Origin: Roseomonas sp.
Lineage (GTDB): Bacteria > Pseudomonadota > Alphaproteobacteria > Acetobacterales > Acetobacteraceae
Assembly: GCA_020249925.1 (NCBI GenBank)
Contig: JADCER010000010.1
Span: forward strand, 1-64,000
Direction of reading: 5' to 3'
Length of the DNA: 64,000 bases
Below are positions 35,993 through 45,979 of this stretch, in pieces. The translations under genes and the position numbers were made by a program. Numbering within the stretch: the stretch's first letter is position 1; each line of letters begins with the position of its first letter. The notes below the pieces were generated by a model that ran no database searches, was not told the DNA's origin, and worked only from the letters and a program-made list of their open reading frames with translations.

Positions 35993-36271
35993 ATGCACGC
36001 AGAAACTGAAACCCCATGGATGGTGCTGGGCACTAATGGCCGGCATGTGTCCCTCGGTCGCACCGAGCCCAGCGAAGCGGAAGCGAAAGCCGCCAGCGAC
36101 GCCCTTGTCGCACAAGGGCTTTCTGGATGGCTGGCACGCATGCAAGGCGAATATTACCGCCGGCGCAGGGTAACGCTCGAACCCTTCCAGCGCATCGGCA
36201 TTTCACATGATGCCGACAAGCAAGCCGCCCTGACCGCATTCCACGCGGCACGCCACCGCGCCATGCACTGA
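35993..36271 (+). CDS. Small hypothetical protein of mobile region
   Basis: This 92-residue protein is basic at its C-terminus. The ATG at 35993 follows GGAAAGTGACG. Visible patterns are PWMVLGTNGRHVSLGRTEPS, EAKAASDALVAQGLSGWLAR and a conserved-looking RRRVTLEPFQRI. I do not recognise a family. The shared leader suggests it belongs to the same module as the DUF6900-like and DUF3489 genes. Confidence 0.6.
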   Translation: MHAETETPWMVLGTNGRHVSLGRTEPSEAEAKAASDALVAQGLSGWLARMQGEYYRRRRVTLEPFQRIGISHDADKQAALTAFHAARHRAMH

Positions 36272-36562
36272 CGCCGCTGTTTCCTCGTCAACGCGCAGCA
36301 AAAAGTCGCAGCCGCGCAAAATGCTTGTTAGTGAACGAGATCAGTTAAAACAAATTATAGATAGTCGTGTCAAAACGGTACCTCCCGTGCCCACTCAAGC
36401 GCAAAAGCTACGATGGCGGCTGATACAAAGAGCTTGGCCACGCCTTCTTGCATGAGTTCTTGTTGCATACCACAAAGAGACCCTGCTAGGAATCCAAATA
36501 GACGGTGAAGCTTCCCGCGCAAGGAATGGGGCTAGCCGTGGGGAAACGATAGGAAGTGTTCC
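36272..36562. other. Gap upstream of the peptide transporter operon
   Basis: This is a 291-base, relatively AT-rich stretch (especially 36325-36370) with no coding frame. It marks the border between the mobile debris and the ABC transporter and probably holds the promoter for the permease operon; no clear promoter boxes could be assigned. Confidence 0.35.
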
Positions 36563-37540
36563 ATGCAGGGGTTGCGTCGCTATATCCTTAGGCGGCTACT
36601 GACGCTTGTCTTCGTTATCTGGGCCATCCTCACTTTGCTTTTCATTGTGCTCAAGACCCTTCCTGGCGACCCAACGGCGATATTTGTCGATAGCAATTTC
36701 GCACCAGAGATGATCGCGGCGCAGCGCGCAGCCTGGGGCCTTGATGACCCCATTCTTGTGCAATATGCCCGCTACATCTGGAACATGGCGACTTTTGAGT
36801 TCGGCCAATCCTTCTTCCAAGCAGTACCTGTCAGAGAGATCGTATTCGAAAAACTGCTGAATACCTGGGCCATGGTATTGCCGGCGCTTGTACTTGCGAT
36901 TGCCCTTGGCGCCGTACTTGGCGCCATGCTGGGCTGGCGCCGCGGTTCGAGGGGGGAGGGTACTTCGGTTGCCTTGCTGCTCGCGCTGCGCTCAGCCCCA
37001 TCATTCTTTGTCGCCATTCTGCTGCTGATGATTTTTGCCTATCAGCTACGCTGGCTGCCCTCAGGCGGCATGGTCTCACTGGATAATGATGGGGAAACCT
37101 TTCTGGCCCGGATTCTCACCTTCGATTATCTTTATCACCTGATTCTGCCCGGTCTTGTGCTGCTGTCGCGCGAAATCACGACCCCGGCGCTTTTGCTCCG
37201 CAGCACCATGCTTGAGGTCCGCAATAGTGACTTTGTTGATATCTTGCGCGCAAAAGGGCTGAAGGAGCGGGTGGTGGTCACACACGCTGCGCGGAACGCC
37301 ATGCTACCCCTTGTCACAGATGTTGCTGTCTCTCTCGCGCTGCTTTTTGAAGGTCAGGTCTTGCTTGAAATCATCTTTGCCTGGCCCGGCATCGGGCGTG
37401 AGATGGTGACTGCATTGAACAACCTTGACTATCCAATCGTCCAGGCCTGCTTCTTCCTTATGGCGCTTACCATTCTGGTTCTTAACTTCATCGCCGACCT
37501 TCTCTATGGTCTTATTGACCCACGGGTGACCTATACATGA
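36563..37540 (+). CDS. ABC transporter permease, DppB/OppB type
   Basis: This 325-residue inner-membrane protein has six hydrophobic segments and an N-terminal YILRRLLTLVFVIWAILTLLF stretch (in two parts here) typical of DppB-type permeases. The coupling-helix EAA-like motif is near DILRAKGLKERVVVTHAARNA, again in two parts. LLFEGQVLLEIIFAWPGIG follows. GATAGGAAG precedes the ATG. It starts the plus-strand half of a peptide/opine/nickel-type importer. Confidence 0.93.
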   Translation: MQGLRRYILRRLLTLVFVIWAILTLLFIVLKTLPGDPTAIFVDSNFAPEMIAAQRAAWGLDDPILVQYARYIWNMATFEFGQSFFQAVPVREIVFEKLLNTWAMVLPALVLAIALGAVLGAMLGWRRGSRGEGTSVALLLALRSAPSFFVAILLLMIFAYQLRWLPSGGMVSLDNDGETFLARILTFDYLYHLILPGLVLLSREITTPALLLRSTMLEVRNSDFVDILRAKGLKERVVVTHAARNAMLPLVTDVAVSLALLFEGQVLLEIIFAWPGIGREMVTALNNLDYPIVQACFFLMALTILVLNFIADLLYGLIDPRVTYT

Positions 37541-37561
37541 CCCGAAACGAACCTCGGCAGC

Positions 37562-38464
37562 ATGGCTCATGACATGATTGACCATACACTTGATGCCACT
37601 CGAAGATGGCAGATGAAACGGTTGCTGCGTACTATCATGCGCTACCCGTCGGGCAGCGTGGCCCTTGCCTTTCTGTTGGTCTTCCTGGCCATGGCGCTCA
37701 TCGGTCCCTGGGCCGCACCCTATGGCCCCTTTGAAACGATTTACGATCAGGATGAGATGCCGGTACGCTTGGCCGGGCCTTCGGCGCAGCACTGGTTAGG
37801 CACAACCAATCACGGCGTTGATGTATTCAGTCAGCTTTTATGGGGCGCGCGTATCGCCCTGGTGGTAGGGGTTCTCTCAGCGCTCGGAAGCGTGCTGCTC
37901 GGTACGCTGATCGGGCTTCTGGCTGGGTATTTCGGTGGCTTGGTAGATGAAATCATCATGCGGCTCACCGATATCGCCTATGGCATCCCATTTTTGCCCT
38001 TTGCGCTTGTTGTCATCGCGATCGTCCAGCCAAGTATCGGACTGATCATTATTCTGGTCATCGCCTTCCTGTGGCGGACCACAGCGCGGGTCATACGTTC
38101 TCAGGTACTCACGTTGCGCGAACGTCCATTTGTCTTGGCCGCGCGTGCGGCTGGCTTGAGTGAATTTGCCATATTGTTTCGTCACGTCGCACCCAATGTC
38201 CTGCCGCTCAGCTTTCTTTATGTTGCGATTGGCGTACAAGCGGGTGTGATGTCTGAGGCGGCCTTGAGCTTCCTTGGCTTTGGCGACCCGAATGTCATGA
38301 GCTGGGGGCTGATGTTGAACGATGCCTTCAGGGCAGGGGCCATGCGCAGCGCCTGGTGGTGGGTGCTGCCACCCGGCATCTGCCTTTCCATTCTGGTGAT
38401 CTCAACCTTCATGGTCACCCGCGCCTATGAAGAGTTGGTCAACCCAAGGCTCAGGAAGCGGTGA
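37562..38464 (+). CDS. ABC transporter permease, DppC/OppC type
   Basis: This 300-residue partner permease has an N-terminal membrane segment, then the HWLGTTNHGVDVFSQLLWGAR signature (in two parts) of DppC and EAALSFLGFGDPNVMSWG near the C-terminus. The ATG at 37613 (MKRLLR) is a plausible shorter start. It ends in a 4-base overlap with the ATPase gene. Confidence 0.92.
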   Translation: MAHDMIDHTLDATRRWQMKRLLRTIMRYPSGSVALAFLLVFLAMALIGPWAAPYGPFETIYDQDEMPVRLAGPSAQHWLGTTNHGVDVFSQLLWGARIALVVGVLSALGSVLLGTLIGLLAGYFGGLVDEIIMRLTDIAYGIPFLPFALVVIAIVQPSIGLIIILVIAFLWRTTARVIRSQVLTLRERPFVLAARAAGLSEFAILFRHVAPNVLPLSFLYVAIGVQAGVMSEAALSFLGFGDPNVMSWGLMLNDAFRAGAMRSAWWWVLPPGICLSILVISTFMVTRAYEELVNPRLRKR

Positions 38465-39480
38465 GCATGGCAGTGCTCGAAATTCGTGATCTGACAGTCA
38501 CCTATCGCACGGCAGCGGGTGAGGCGCGCGCCGTGGATGGGGTGTCCTTTGCCCTGCAAGCGGGTCAATATCTCGGCATCGTGGGGGAAAGTGGTTGTGG
38601 CAAATCCACCATCGCAAAAGCGATCATGGGCATACTTCCTGAAAATGCGCGTGCCGGTGGCGCGATTTCGTATGAGGGAAGCAACCTCCTGGCGCTGGAT
38701 CGGGAAGCGCTGAACAAGGTGCGTTGGCGCCATATCGCGATGGTGCCGCAAAGCGCCATGCATGCGCTTGACCCTGTCTATCGTGTTGGGGACCAGATAG
38801 CCGAGGCAATTCTGGCGCATAAGCCGATGAATGGCGCCGAAATCCGTCAACGCCTGGACGAACTTTTTGACCTTGTCGGCATCTCGACAGCGCGGCTTGC
38901 CGATCATCCTCATCAGCTTTCCGGCGGCATGCGCCAGCGTGCCATGATCGCCATGGCTCTTGCGCTTGATCCCGATGTGATTGTGGCAGATGAGCCGACC
39001 ACCGGGCTTGATGTGATTGTACAGGATCAGATTTTGCTCCGCATCAAGGAAATACAGGAGAAGATGGGCAAGGCGATGGTGCTGATCACGCATGATATCG
39101 CCGTGGTTTCCGAGAATTGTGACCAGGTGGTGGTCATGTATGCAGGCCGCGTTATGGAACGCGGCAGTCATACCGTTCTGGAAAATCCGTTTCATCCATA
39201 TACAGTCGGCCTTATCAACGCCTTCCCTGATCTGGATGGTGAAGCGCGGGAACTGATTTCGATACCGGGCTCACCGCCGAGTTTGCTCAATCCGCCGAGG
39301 GGTTGCCGCTTTCACGCGCGCTGCCCCTTCGTCATGCCGCTATGCGCCGAACGAGAGCCGGAGCTTATGCAGGTCGCGCCCGGCCATTTTGCCGCATGCC
39401 ATCGCACCGAAGACATTGTGGAAATCCGCACCCGCGGTACTGACCCGGCAACATGGCAACCGAAGGGCCTGGGCGCTTGA
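38461..39480 (+). CDS. ABC transporter ATPase, DppD/OppD type
   Basis: This 339-residue ATPase has Walker [10 protein letters not shown], the ABC signature [15 protein letters not shown], and Walker [13 protein letters not shown]. The C-terminal oligopeptide-ATPase extension has the cysteine cluster [15 protein letters not shown]. The GTG start overlaps the DppC-like stop; an ATG lies two codons later. The second ATPase and the binding protein are on the opposite strand. Confidence 0.94.
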   Translation: MSMAVLEIRDLTVTYRTAAGEARAVDGVSFALQAGQYLGIVGESGCGKSTIAKAIMGILPENARAGGAISYEGSNLLALDREALNKVRWRHIAMVPQSAMHALDPVYRVGDQIAEAILAHKPMNGAEIRQRLDELFDLVGISTARLADHPHQLSGGMRQRAMIAMALALDPDVIVADEPTTGLDVIVQDQILLRIKEIQEKMGKAMVLITHDIAVVSENCDQVVVMYAGRVMERGSHTVLENPFHPYTVGLINAFPDLDGEARELISIPGSPPSLLNPPRGCRFHARCPFVMPLCAEREPELMQVAPGHFAACHRTEDIVEIRTRGTDPATWQPKGLGA

Positions 39481-39550
39481 AGCGTCAGCGCTGGTCACGC
39501 AAGGCACGTGCAAAGCGCCCATTGCCGTAGCGCAGCTTTCCTCGACATTT

Positions 39551-39568
39551 GCTTGAAAATGTTCAAGC
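39551..39568. terminator. Hairpin between converging transporter genes
   Basis: GCTTGAA-AATG-TTCAAGC is a perfect seven-base-pair hairpin in the 96-base gap between the convergent ATPase and binding-protein genes. There is no T-run on either side, so bidirectional termination is possible but unproven. Confidence 0.45.
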
Positions 39569-39576
39569 GCTGCAAT

Positions 39577-41478
39577 TCAGCTCCCGATCATCTTGAGCCC
39601 GCCCCAGGTAAATCCGGGTACACAGACCCGCTCCACACGCTCCCGCCACCGTGCATCATCGGGCCGCGGATAGACAAGGCGCTGATCATCCGCCGCCCAG
39701 GAATAGCCCGCATCGCCCAGGATTTCACGCGCCTTCGCCAGATCAAAGCCGGCAGGGGCCGGAAGATCAGGATTGGTCCAAGGATTGCCATCAACCAGGA
39801 AAGTATCTGCGCGCGGCACGCGGCCATTGCCTTCCCATACCACACGCACCAGAAATTCTCGGTCAATTGTATGGGACCAGGCACGACGAAACTCAACATC
39901 GCGCCAGGGCAGCCATGATATCCGCTTCACCGCATGCATCCAATTGATGTCGGTGGTCCTTTCCACCCGGATATGCCTTTCGCGCTGCAAGGTCGCGATC
40001 TGTGATGGCATGAAATCAACGCCTTCTGCGAAATCAATATCGCCACCCTGCAACCGACCAAGCAGACCATCGGTTGACGGCACCACAACGACCTGGATTT
40101 CGTCCAGCGAAGGACGAGAGAAATGATCCTTCCGTGCGATCATTTGCATCTGCGTATCCGCTTGATAGCGGCCGATCGCAAATGGGCCGCTGCCGATCGG
40201 ACGTTCAAAACGCAAGGCGCGTGGATCGTCACCCACATTTTGTTCCTGTAGGATGTTTTCCCAAACATGCTTTGGAAAAATCACATTCAGCAGCAGGAAG
40301 TAGGTTTCGAACTGACCATAGGGCTGCTTGAAGCGCAGCCTGACAGTGCGGTTTTCTTCGCTAAGGATTTCTGTGGAGGCGAGGTATTGATTCGCTGTCC
40401 AAAAGAAGCCGCGGTCATAGCGGGTCAGGAAGTCAAGCGTGAATTTCAGATCATGCACCGTAACCGGGCGGTCGTCATGGAACTTCATGCCGGCGCGCAG
40501 CGTGACATCATAGGTCAGCTCATCGCGGCGTTCCCAACGCTCAGCTGCCCAGGGAATCACATTCAAATCCTTGTCAAGGTAGGCAAGCCGATCATAGATC
40601 ATGCGTCCGATGGAACGGAAACGATTGGCCGCCTGGATGATATTCAGGGTCTCGACAAGTGAAAGCGTACCAACAACGACACGCCGGCGCTGATTGGCAC
40701 GCCGTGGTTTCAGCCCCAGATAGGTCTGGAACATGTCGAAGGAGCAAATGCCAAAGCCGGTCACTGGCACTACGCCTTCCCAACGTTCGGCATTATAGGG
40801 GTCAATGACGCCGGGTCCCCAGCCAAGCTGGGTGATGTAGCGATCTTCGGCAAGCACCCTTTGCGCTGCGCGCACATGCTCAAGCCGTTTGCTGGGATCA
40901 CTTTCGGCTGATTGAAGGTCGATCAGCCGATCATATTCCTCATTCGCCCATTCTCCATAATTCCGACGGTCTTTGCCATAGGCGCGGCTGATGAGCCATT
41001 CGGAAGGATCAACACGTTCCGGTCGCGCCACGGCAGGATGGAATTGAATGTCGCCATGCATATGGGTAACGATCGCTTCAAGCCAGCGCGATTGCGACAC
41101 TTGCTGCATCGTGTAGCGCAGCCCAACCTGCCCACCATCGCGCGACCATTTACGAAATGCATTGAGCCAGGCTGGCTGGGTCGTTGGAATCAGTACGCCG
41201 AGCTCCGGCACTTTGGTCCCCGCTGCCGGCCAGGTGAGCCGCGCAACCGTATCACGGACCCAGGCCGGATTTTGCATGTAATAGCCGCGTTGCTCCGCAT
41301 AAAGTTGACGGAATGCCGGATTGGCGACCTGAATCTGTGACGCATCCTGCGCCGCGGCACGCGGCAGCAATCCCTGCGATCCCTCCGCCGCCATCAGCCC
41401 GCCGGTGACCGCGGCAAGCTTCAGAAATTGTCGCCGTTCAACGGAGGGCGAGGCGATTTGTTCCGGTGTCTGATGCAT
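39577..41478 (-). CDS. Family 5 extracellular solute-binding protein (peptide/opine type)
   Basis: This 633-residue periplasmic binding protein has a twin-arginine-like start (RRQFLKLAAVTGGLMAAEG). SBP_bac_5 features such as ERWERRDELTYDVTLRAGMKF (in two parts) and LKFTLDFLTRYD lie in the second half. It is longer than DppA (about 535), with extra N-terminal sequence. AGGAGG lies within the end of the ATPase gene that it overlaps by 41 bases. It supplies the ligand for the permeases encoded convergently. Confidence 0.9.
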   Translation of the reverse strand: MHQTPEQIASPSVERRQFLKLAAVTGGLMAAEGSQGLLPRAAAQDASQIQVANPAFRQLYAEQRGYYMQNPAWVRDTVARLTWPAAGTKVPELGVLIPTTQPAWLNAFRKWSRDGGQVGLRYTMQQVSQSRWLEAIVTHMHGDIQFHPAVARPERVDPSEWLISRAYGKDRRNYGEWANEEYDRLIDLQSAESDPSKRLEHVRAAQRVLAEDRYITQLGWGPGVIDPYNAERWEGVVPVTGFGICSFDMFQTYLGLKPRRANQRRRVVVGTLSLVETLNIIQAANRFRSIGRMIYDRLAYLDKDLNVIPWAAERWERRDELTYDVTLRAGMKFHDDRPVTVHDLKFTLDFLTRYDRGFFWTANQYLASTEILSEENRTVRLRFKQPYGQFETYFLLLNVIFPKHVWENILQEQNVGDDPRALRFERPIGSGPFAIGRYQADTQMQMIARKDHFSRPSLDEIQVVVVPSTDGLLGRLQGGDIDFAEGVDFMPSQIATLQRERHIRVERTTDINWMHAVKRISWLPWRDVEFRRAWSHTIDREFLVRVVWEGNGRVPRADTFLVDGNPWTNPDLPAPAGFDLAKAREILGDAGYSWAADDQRLVYPRPDDARWRERVERVCVPGFTWGGLKMIGS

Positions 41479-42466
41479 CCTGGGCCTCCTGGCTATTTGT
41501 TGTTGTCATAAGGTGGCAGGCCACTTCCTGGCCACTGGCAAGCATCACCTTTGGCGGGTCAACCGCGCTGCAGATTGGCATCGCTACCGGGCAGCGCGGG
41601 TGGAAACGGCAGCCTGCGGGGATGGCCATGGCATTCGGTACCTGACCGGAAAGGGGAAGACGCTTGCGCCCACGCCGACCGCGCACAGGCACCGACGCCA
41701 TGAGCGCCTGGGCGTAAGGATGAACCGGACGGGAGAGAACCGCCCCTGCCGGACCGTATTCAACAATACGACCGAGGTACATCACCGCAACGTTCTGACA
41801 AAGGTACCGCATGGTCGATAGATCATGCGAGATATAAAGAATGGCCATGCCCATATCACGTGCGAAGCTGCGGAATAGCGCCAGGATGCCGGCACGGATA
41901 GAAACATCAAGCATCGATACTGGCTCATCCGCTACAAGGATGCGTGGTTCAACACCGATCGCCCGCGCGATGGCAACGCGTTGCAACTGCCCGCCTGAAA
42001 GCTCATGCGGGTAGCGTGAGGCATAAGTTTCAACGGGGGCGAGGCCGGCACGTTCAAGTGCGCGATGTGCGCGCGCCAACTGCTCCTCTCGTCGGCCCGG
42101 GAAATGCACGGCGATGGGTTCAAGTACGCTCTCCAGCGCCGTAAATCGCGGATTGAGTGCCTCAAAGGGATTTTGGAAAACAATCTGCACATCACGCCGA
42201 AATGCAAGCTGGGCGGTGCGGTCACGCTTGAGGTCAACATCGCGGCCGGCAACGCGAATACTGCCGGCCGTGCGCGTCACAAGGTCGAGCACGGCCATGC
42301 CCGTGGTGGATTTACCGCAGCCGGATTCCCCAGCCAATCCAAGCACCTCACCTGGTGCAATGCGGAAACTGACGCCATCCACCGCCCGAACCAGCGCGGG
42401 TTGCCGACCAAGCATCGCCGCAAGCAAGCCCTGACGCACAGGATAGTGCTTCTCAAGACCATCCAC
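41438..42466 (-). CDS. ABC transporter ATPase, DppF/OppF type
   Basis: The ATPase has Walker [10 protein letters not shown], signature LSGGQLQRVAIARAIG, Walker B ILVADEPVSMLD and the C-terminal GCRFHPRCPVAMPIC cluster. The coordinate given uses the GTG at 42466. The usual first beta-strand (ALLEV before DGLEKHYP) lies upstream of it. An in-frame CTG at 42502 sits seven bases after a perfect AAGGAGG (42510-42516) and overlaps the leuD end, and is probably the real start. It pairs with the plus-strand DppD-like ATPase. Confidence 0.92.
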   Translation of the reverse strand: MDGLEKHYPVRQGLLAAMLGRQPALVRAVDGVSFRIAPGEVLGLAGESGCGKSTTGMAVLDLVTRTAGSIRVAGRDVDLKRDRTAQLAFRRDVQIVFQNPFEALNPRFTALESVLEPIAVHFPGRREEQLARAHRALERAGLAPVETYASRYPHELSGGQLQRVAIARAIGVEPRILVADEPVSMLDVSIRAGILALFRSFARDMGMAILYISHDLSTMRYLCQNVAVMYLGRIVEYGPAGAVLSRPVHPYAQALMASVPVRGRRGRKRLPLSGQVPNAMAIPAGCRFHPRCPVAMPICSAVDPPKVMLASGQEVACHLMTTTNSQEAQDASDTGTNRLALR

Positions 42467-42492
42467 TTCCAGAAGCGCGGTGGAGGCGGATT

Positions 42493-43095
42493 CTAGAGCC
42501 AGGAAACTTCCTCCTTCTGCCGGGCTTCGAAGGCCGCAATCTCTCCTTCATGGCTGAGTGTGAGCGTGACGCTGTCTACGCCACGCAACAGGCAATCCTT
42601 GCGGAAGGAATCAATTTCAAAACGATCTATCTTTCCGTCGGGCCCAGTCACTGTCTGTGCCGCCAAATCGACGGTAATGCGCGCTCCTGGTCTTGCATGG
42701 AGTTCCGAACGCAGTTCAGCCACACGCGCTTCTGGCAGCATGATGGGCAAAGCGCCATTCTGAAAGCAATTATTGAAAAAGATATCGCCGAAGGACGGCG
42801 CGATAAAGGCACGAAAGCCATTATCCACCATGACTGTCACGGCATTTTCGCGGGACGAGCCACAGGCGAAATTTCTTCCCGCCACGATGATGCCCGCACC
42901 CGCAAATCCTGCTTGATTCAGTGGAAAATCCGGGCGTAGATTTCCATCAGGCGCGCGTCGCATGTCATGAAACATGGCCGGGGCCTGTTCCTCTCGCGCG
43001 CGACCAAGGAAACGCGCGGGGATGATCTGGTCGGTATCAACATTCGGCAGATCAACCGGCACCGCGATTGCTGTGAGGGATGTGAAAGCCTCCAT
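42493..43095 (-). CDS. leuD: 3-isopropylmalate dehydratase small subunit (LeuD-type)
   Basis: This 200-residue swivel-domain subunit has VDLPNVDTDQIIPARFL near the N-terminus and GRNFACGSSRENAV, which shapes substrate recognition. It forms an aconitase-type hydratase with the leuC product 15 bases upstream. Canonical leucine synthesis is possible, but the neighbours are a peptide transporter and a KRCGH lyase rather than leuB, so a paralogue acting on another methylmalate-type acid is an alternative. Confidence 0.92.
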   Translation of the reverse strand: MEAFTSLTAIAVPVDLPNVDTDQIIPARFLGRAREEQAPAMFHDMRRAPDGNLRPDFPLNQAGFAGAGIIVAGRNFACGSSRENAVTVMVDNGFRAFIAPSFGDIFFNNCFQNGALPIMLPEARVAELRSELHARPGARITVDLAAQTVTGPDGKIDRFEIDSFRKDCLLRGVDSVTLTLSHEGEIAAFEARQKEEVSWL

Positions 43096-43110
43096 ACTGC
43101 TGATCTCCTC

Positions 43111-44520
43111 TCACGCTGAAGCCAGTTTACGGACATCCGTGAACCGGCCTGTTACGGCAGCCGCTGCCGCCATTGCCGGGCTCACAAGGTGGGTACGCAC
43201 ACCCTGTCCTTGTCTGCCGACAAAATTACGGTTTGATGTGGAGGCGATGCGCTGGCCGGGCTTACCGGTATCGCCATTCATACCGACGCACATGGAACAG
43301 CCTGGTTCTCGCCACTCAAAGCCTGCTTCCCTGAAGATGAGATCAAGGCCTTCGGCTTCCGCCTGCCGTTTCACTACGCCCGACCCGGCAACCGCCCAGC
43401 TTGGCACCACTGCCTTGCGTCCGCGCACCACGGCGGCTGCGCTCCGCAAATCCTCAATGCGGCTATTGGTGCAGGAGCCGATGAAAACACGATCCACCTG
43501 AACATCTTCAAGCGGCGTGCCTGGCTGCAATCCCATATAGGCAAGGGCGCGTTCCATCCCTTCGCGTTTTAACGCATCCGGCGCTGAGTTGGGATCAGGA
43601 ATACGCGCAGTGATCGGCACTGCATCTTCGGGGCTGGTGCCCCAAGTGACCATGGGCGCTATGGCCGCAGCATCCAGAGTTACTTCCTTGTCGAAAACGG
43701 CACCCTCATCGCTTGGCACATTGCGCCAATAGGCGAGCGCCTTGTCCCAGGCGGCGCCCTTGGGGGCGAAGGCGCGCCCATGCAGATAGGCGAAGGTTGT
43801 ATCATCCGGCGCCACCATGCCCGCTCGCCCACCGGCTTCAATGGACATATTGCAGAGCGTCAATCGCCCTTCGATGGAAAGGCTGCGAATGGCGCTGCCG
43901 GCATATTCGACAACATGACCAATCGCGCCACCGGCACCGATGCGTGCAATGATAGCCAGGATCACATCCTTCGCCGTGACGCCAAAGCCCAGATTTCCTT
44001 CAACCGCAATCCGCATAGCCTTGGGCTTGCGCTGCCACAGGCTTTGTGTGGCCATGACATGCACAACTTCAGAGGAGCCAATGCCAAAAGCCAAAGCGCC
44101 AAGCGCGCCATGGGTGGAGGTATGGCTATCGCCGCAGACCAGGGTCAGCCCGGGCTGCGTGATTCCCTGCTCGGGGCCGACAACATGCGCTATACCTTGC
44201 CTTTCATCGCCAATATCAAAAACGGTGAAGCCGTATCGCGCATGGTTATCCGCCATCGCTGCCACGATGCCGCGGTGATGGCTGTCTTCAATGGCGCCAA
44301 GGCCGCGTCCGCCGGTCGCAACATAATGGTCCGGTGTTGCGAAGCTGCGATCCGGTCGGCGCAACGACAAGCCGCGCGCGCGCAAACGTGCGAAACTGCC
44401 GGCAGATCCATCATGCATCAGATGGCGATCAATATAGAGCAGCGTATACCCATCTGGTCGGTCAACAACCACGTGACGACGCCAGATTTTCTCGAACATT
44501 GTCAGTGAAGGCTGGGCCAT
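43111..44520 (-). CDS. leuC: 3-isopropylmalate dehydratase large subunit (LeuC-type)
   Basis: This 469-residue [4Fe-4S] hydratase of the aconitase family has the iron-sulfur cysteines in [14 protein letters not shown] and [24 protein letters not shown] and [12 protein letters not shown] follow the LeuC pattern. The N-terminal third ([29 protein letters not shown]) departs from typical LeuC, as expected for a paralogue. It is first in the run leuC-leuD-ATPase-binding protein. Confidence 0.92.
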   Translation of the reverse strand: MAQPSLTMFEKIWRRHVVVDRPDGYTLLYIDRHLMHDGSAGSFARLRARGLSLRRPDRSFATPDHYVATGGRGLGAIEDSHHRGIVAAMADNHARYGFTVFDIGDERQGIAHVVGPEQGITQPGLTLVCGDSHTSTHGALGALAFGIGSSEVVHVMATQSLWQRKPKAMRIAVEGNLGFGVTAKDVILAIIARIGAGGAIGHVVEYAGSAIRSLSIEGRLTLCNMSIEAGGRAGMVAPDDTTFAYLHGRAFAPKGAAWDKALAYWRNVPSDEGAVFDKEVTLDAAAIAPMVTWGTSPEDAVPITARIPDPNSAPDALKREGMERALAYMGLQPGTPLEDVQVDRVFIGSCTNSRIEDLRSAAAVVRGRKAVVPSWAVAGSGVVKRQAEAEGLDLIFREAGFEWREPGCSMCVGMNGDTGKPGQRIASTSNRNFVGRQGQGVRTHLVSPAMAAAAAVTGRFTDVRKLASA

Positions 44521-44743
44521 GGCGCAGGAGTCCCCCCTGGAAGTCTGTTATGTGACAGCATCGCGCCAGAGTGGTGGTTGAGGGCAGGGGGAGACCCGGG
44601 CAAGCTGCCCAGGCCGACCTTAACCACATGCCCATCATCCACAAAGACTCTCGGTCGCTTTCCCGCCACTCTGTTTCCACTATCACTTTTCGTTTTGAAA
44701 AGCGTAGTCAGGGCTTGGCCGGAGAGTCAAGAATTCTTGCAGG

Positions 44744-45709
44744 TCACTCAGCCGCGGCGCGCGGCATATGGCCCAGCGTGCCATCATATTTTTTTGCACT
44801 TTCTGCGGGCAGGAAACTTTCTTCCATGGCGCGAATGCGATCGAAGCCGGCAAAGACATGGGTATTGCCCAATGGGTGCCCCTTGGAGCGAGCGTCAAGT
44901 TCGGACTCCGCCATGGGTCCTTTCTCACGCAGGGCGGAAGCGAGGTCATGCATCGCGAGTAAGGCTGCGCGCATGATGGCGCCTGGTAGAATAGTGATCT
45001 TGATGCCAAGCCGCGCCATGGTTTCACGGTCCATGCGGGGGGAAATGCCAGTCATGTTATAGAAGACAGGCCCCTTTACCTCCTGGCAAATCCGCTCGAC
45101 CTCCGCCATGTCCTTCGGACCTTCAACGAAGGCAAGATCCGCGCCAGCGTCGAGGAAAGCATTGGCACGCCAGATCGCCTCATCAAGGGAGCCGCCATGG
45201 GCACCGCGACTATCGGTGCGCGCTATCAGCACAAAGTCCGGCTCCATCGCGTCACGTGTTTTTGCGGCAGCACGGATTTTTAGAACGGCTTCCTCACGCG
45301 CAATGACCTCGCGTCCAGCCACATGCCCGCAACGTTTGGGCGCTACCTGATCTTCAAGATGCATGCCAGCGACACCAGCACGGCAATATTCCTCCACGGT
45401 GCGGACAACATTGATTGCATTGCCGAAGCCGGTATCGGCATCCGCAATGACTGGGACCGAAACAGCGGCGGCGATGCGACGCGCATTTTCCGACATCTCC
45501 GTCAAGGTCATCAGTCCGGCATCAGGCAGGCCAGTAACGGAGAGCGATGATCCGTAGCCGGACATATAGACAGCCTCAAAACCGGCCTGTTCAAGCACGC
45601 GTGCTGACATGGCGTTGAAGCAACCAGGAATGATGAGTGGCGCGGCTTCGCGTATCAATGTACGAAGCCGAGTTGTCGGGCGAGTGGGATAAGGCTGGCC
45701 GAGGCGCAT
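44744..45709 (-). CDS. Isocitrate lyase/PEP mutase-family lyase (KRCGH type)
   Basis: This TIM-barrel enzyme of about 321 residues has the catalytic motif PKRCGHVAGREVI preceded by LEDQVA. It also has the metal-binding VPVIADADTGFGNAINVVRTV region (two parts) and VLIARTDSR. KRCGH is found in 2-methylisocitrate and 2,3-dimethylmalate lyases; phosphonate mutases lack it. GGGGAG lies before the ATG at 45709. It faces the same way as leuCD 223 bases downstream, suggesting hydration of an unsaturated diacid followed by C-C cleavage. Substrate is unknown. Confidence 0.85.
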   Translation of the reverse strand: MRLGQPYPTRPTTRLRTLIREAAPLIIPGCFNAMSARVLEQAGFEAVYMSGYGSSLSVTGLPDAGLMTLTEMSENARRIAAAVSVPVIADADTGFGNAINVVRTVEEYCRAGVAGMHLEDQVAPKRCGHVAGREVIAREEAVLKIRAAAKTRDAMEPDFVLIARTDSRGAHGGSLDEAIWRANAFLDAGADLAFVEGPKDMAEVERICQEVKGPVFYNMTGISPRMDRETMARLGIKITILPGAIMRAALLAMHDLASALREKGPMAESELDARSKGHPLGNTHVFAGFDRIRAMEESFLPAESAKKYDGTLGHMPRAAAE

Positions 45710-45979
45710 GGTTGTTTTCTCCCCTTTGGTGGTGATCAAGAACATGGCGGGTCCATGATCAAAAACATCCTATCTGAAATGATGTCAGCATTTCAACGGA
45801 AACCAGTCGTTGGAAGCGCTGATCTTCCGTTGAGGATGACGCCAGAATCTTGCCTTGGGGTGGCGCCATACCGATTGCGGGCTGGGATGTTAGGGCTCAG
45901 TCAGGACCGGTGGGCTCGCTTCAGCGCAATCGAGAGCCGCTCGAAAAATACCGGAATTGCGGGGCAAACAACCAAGGGA

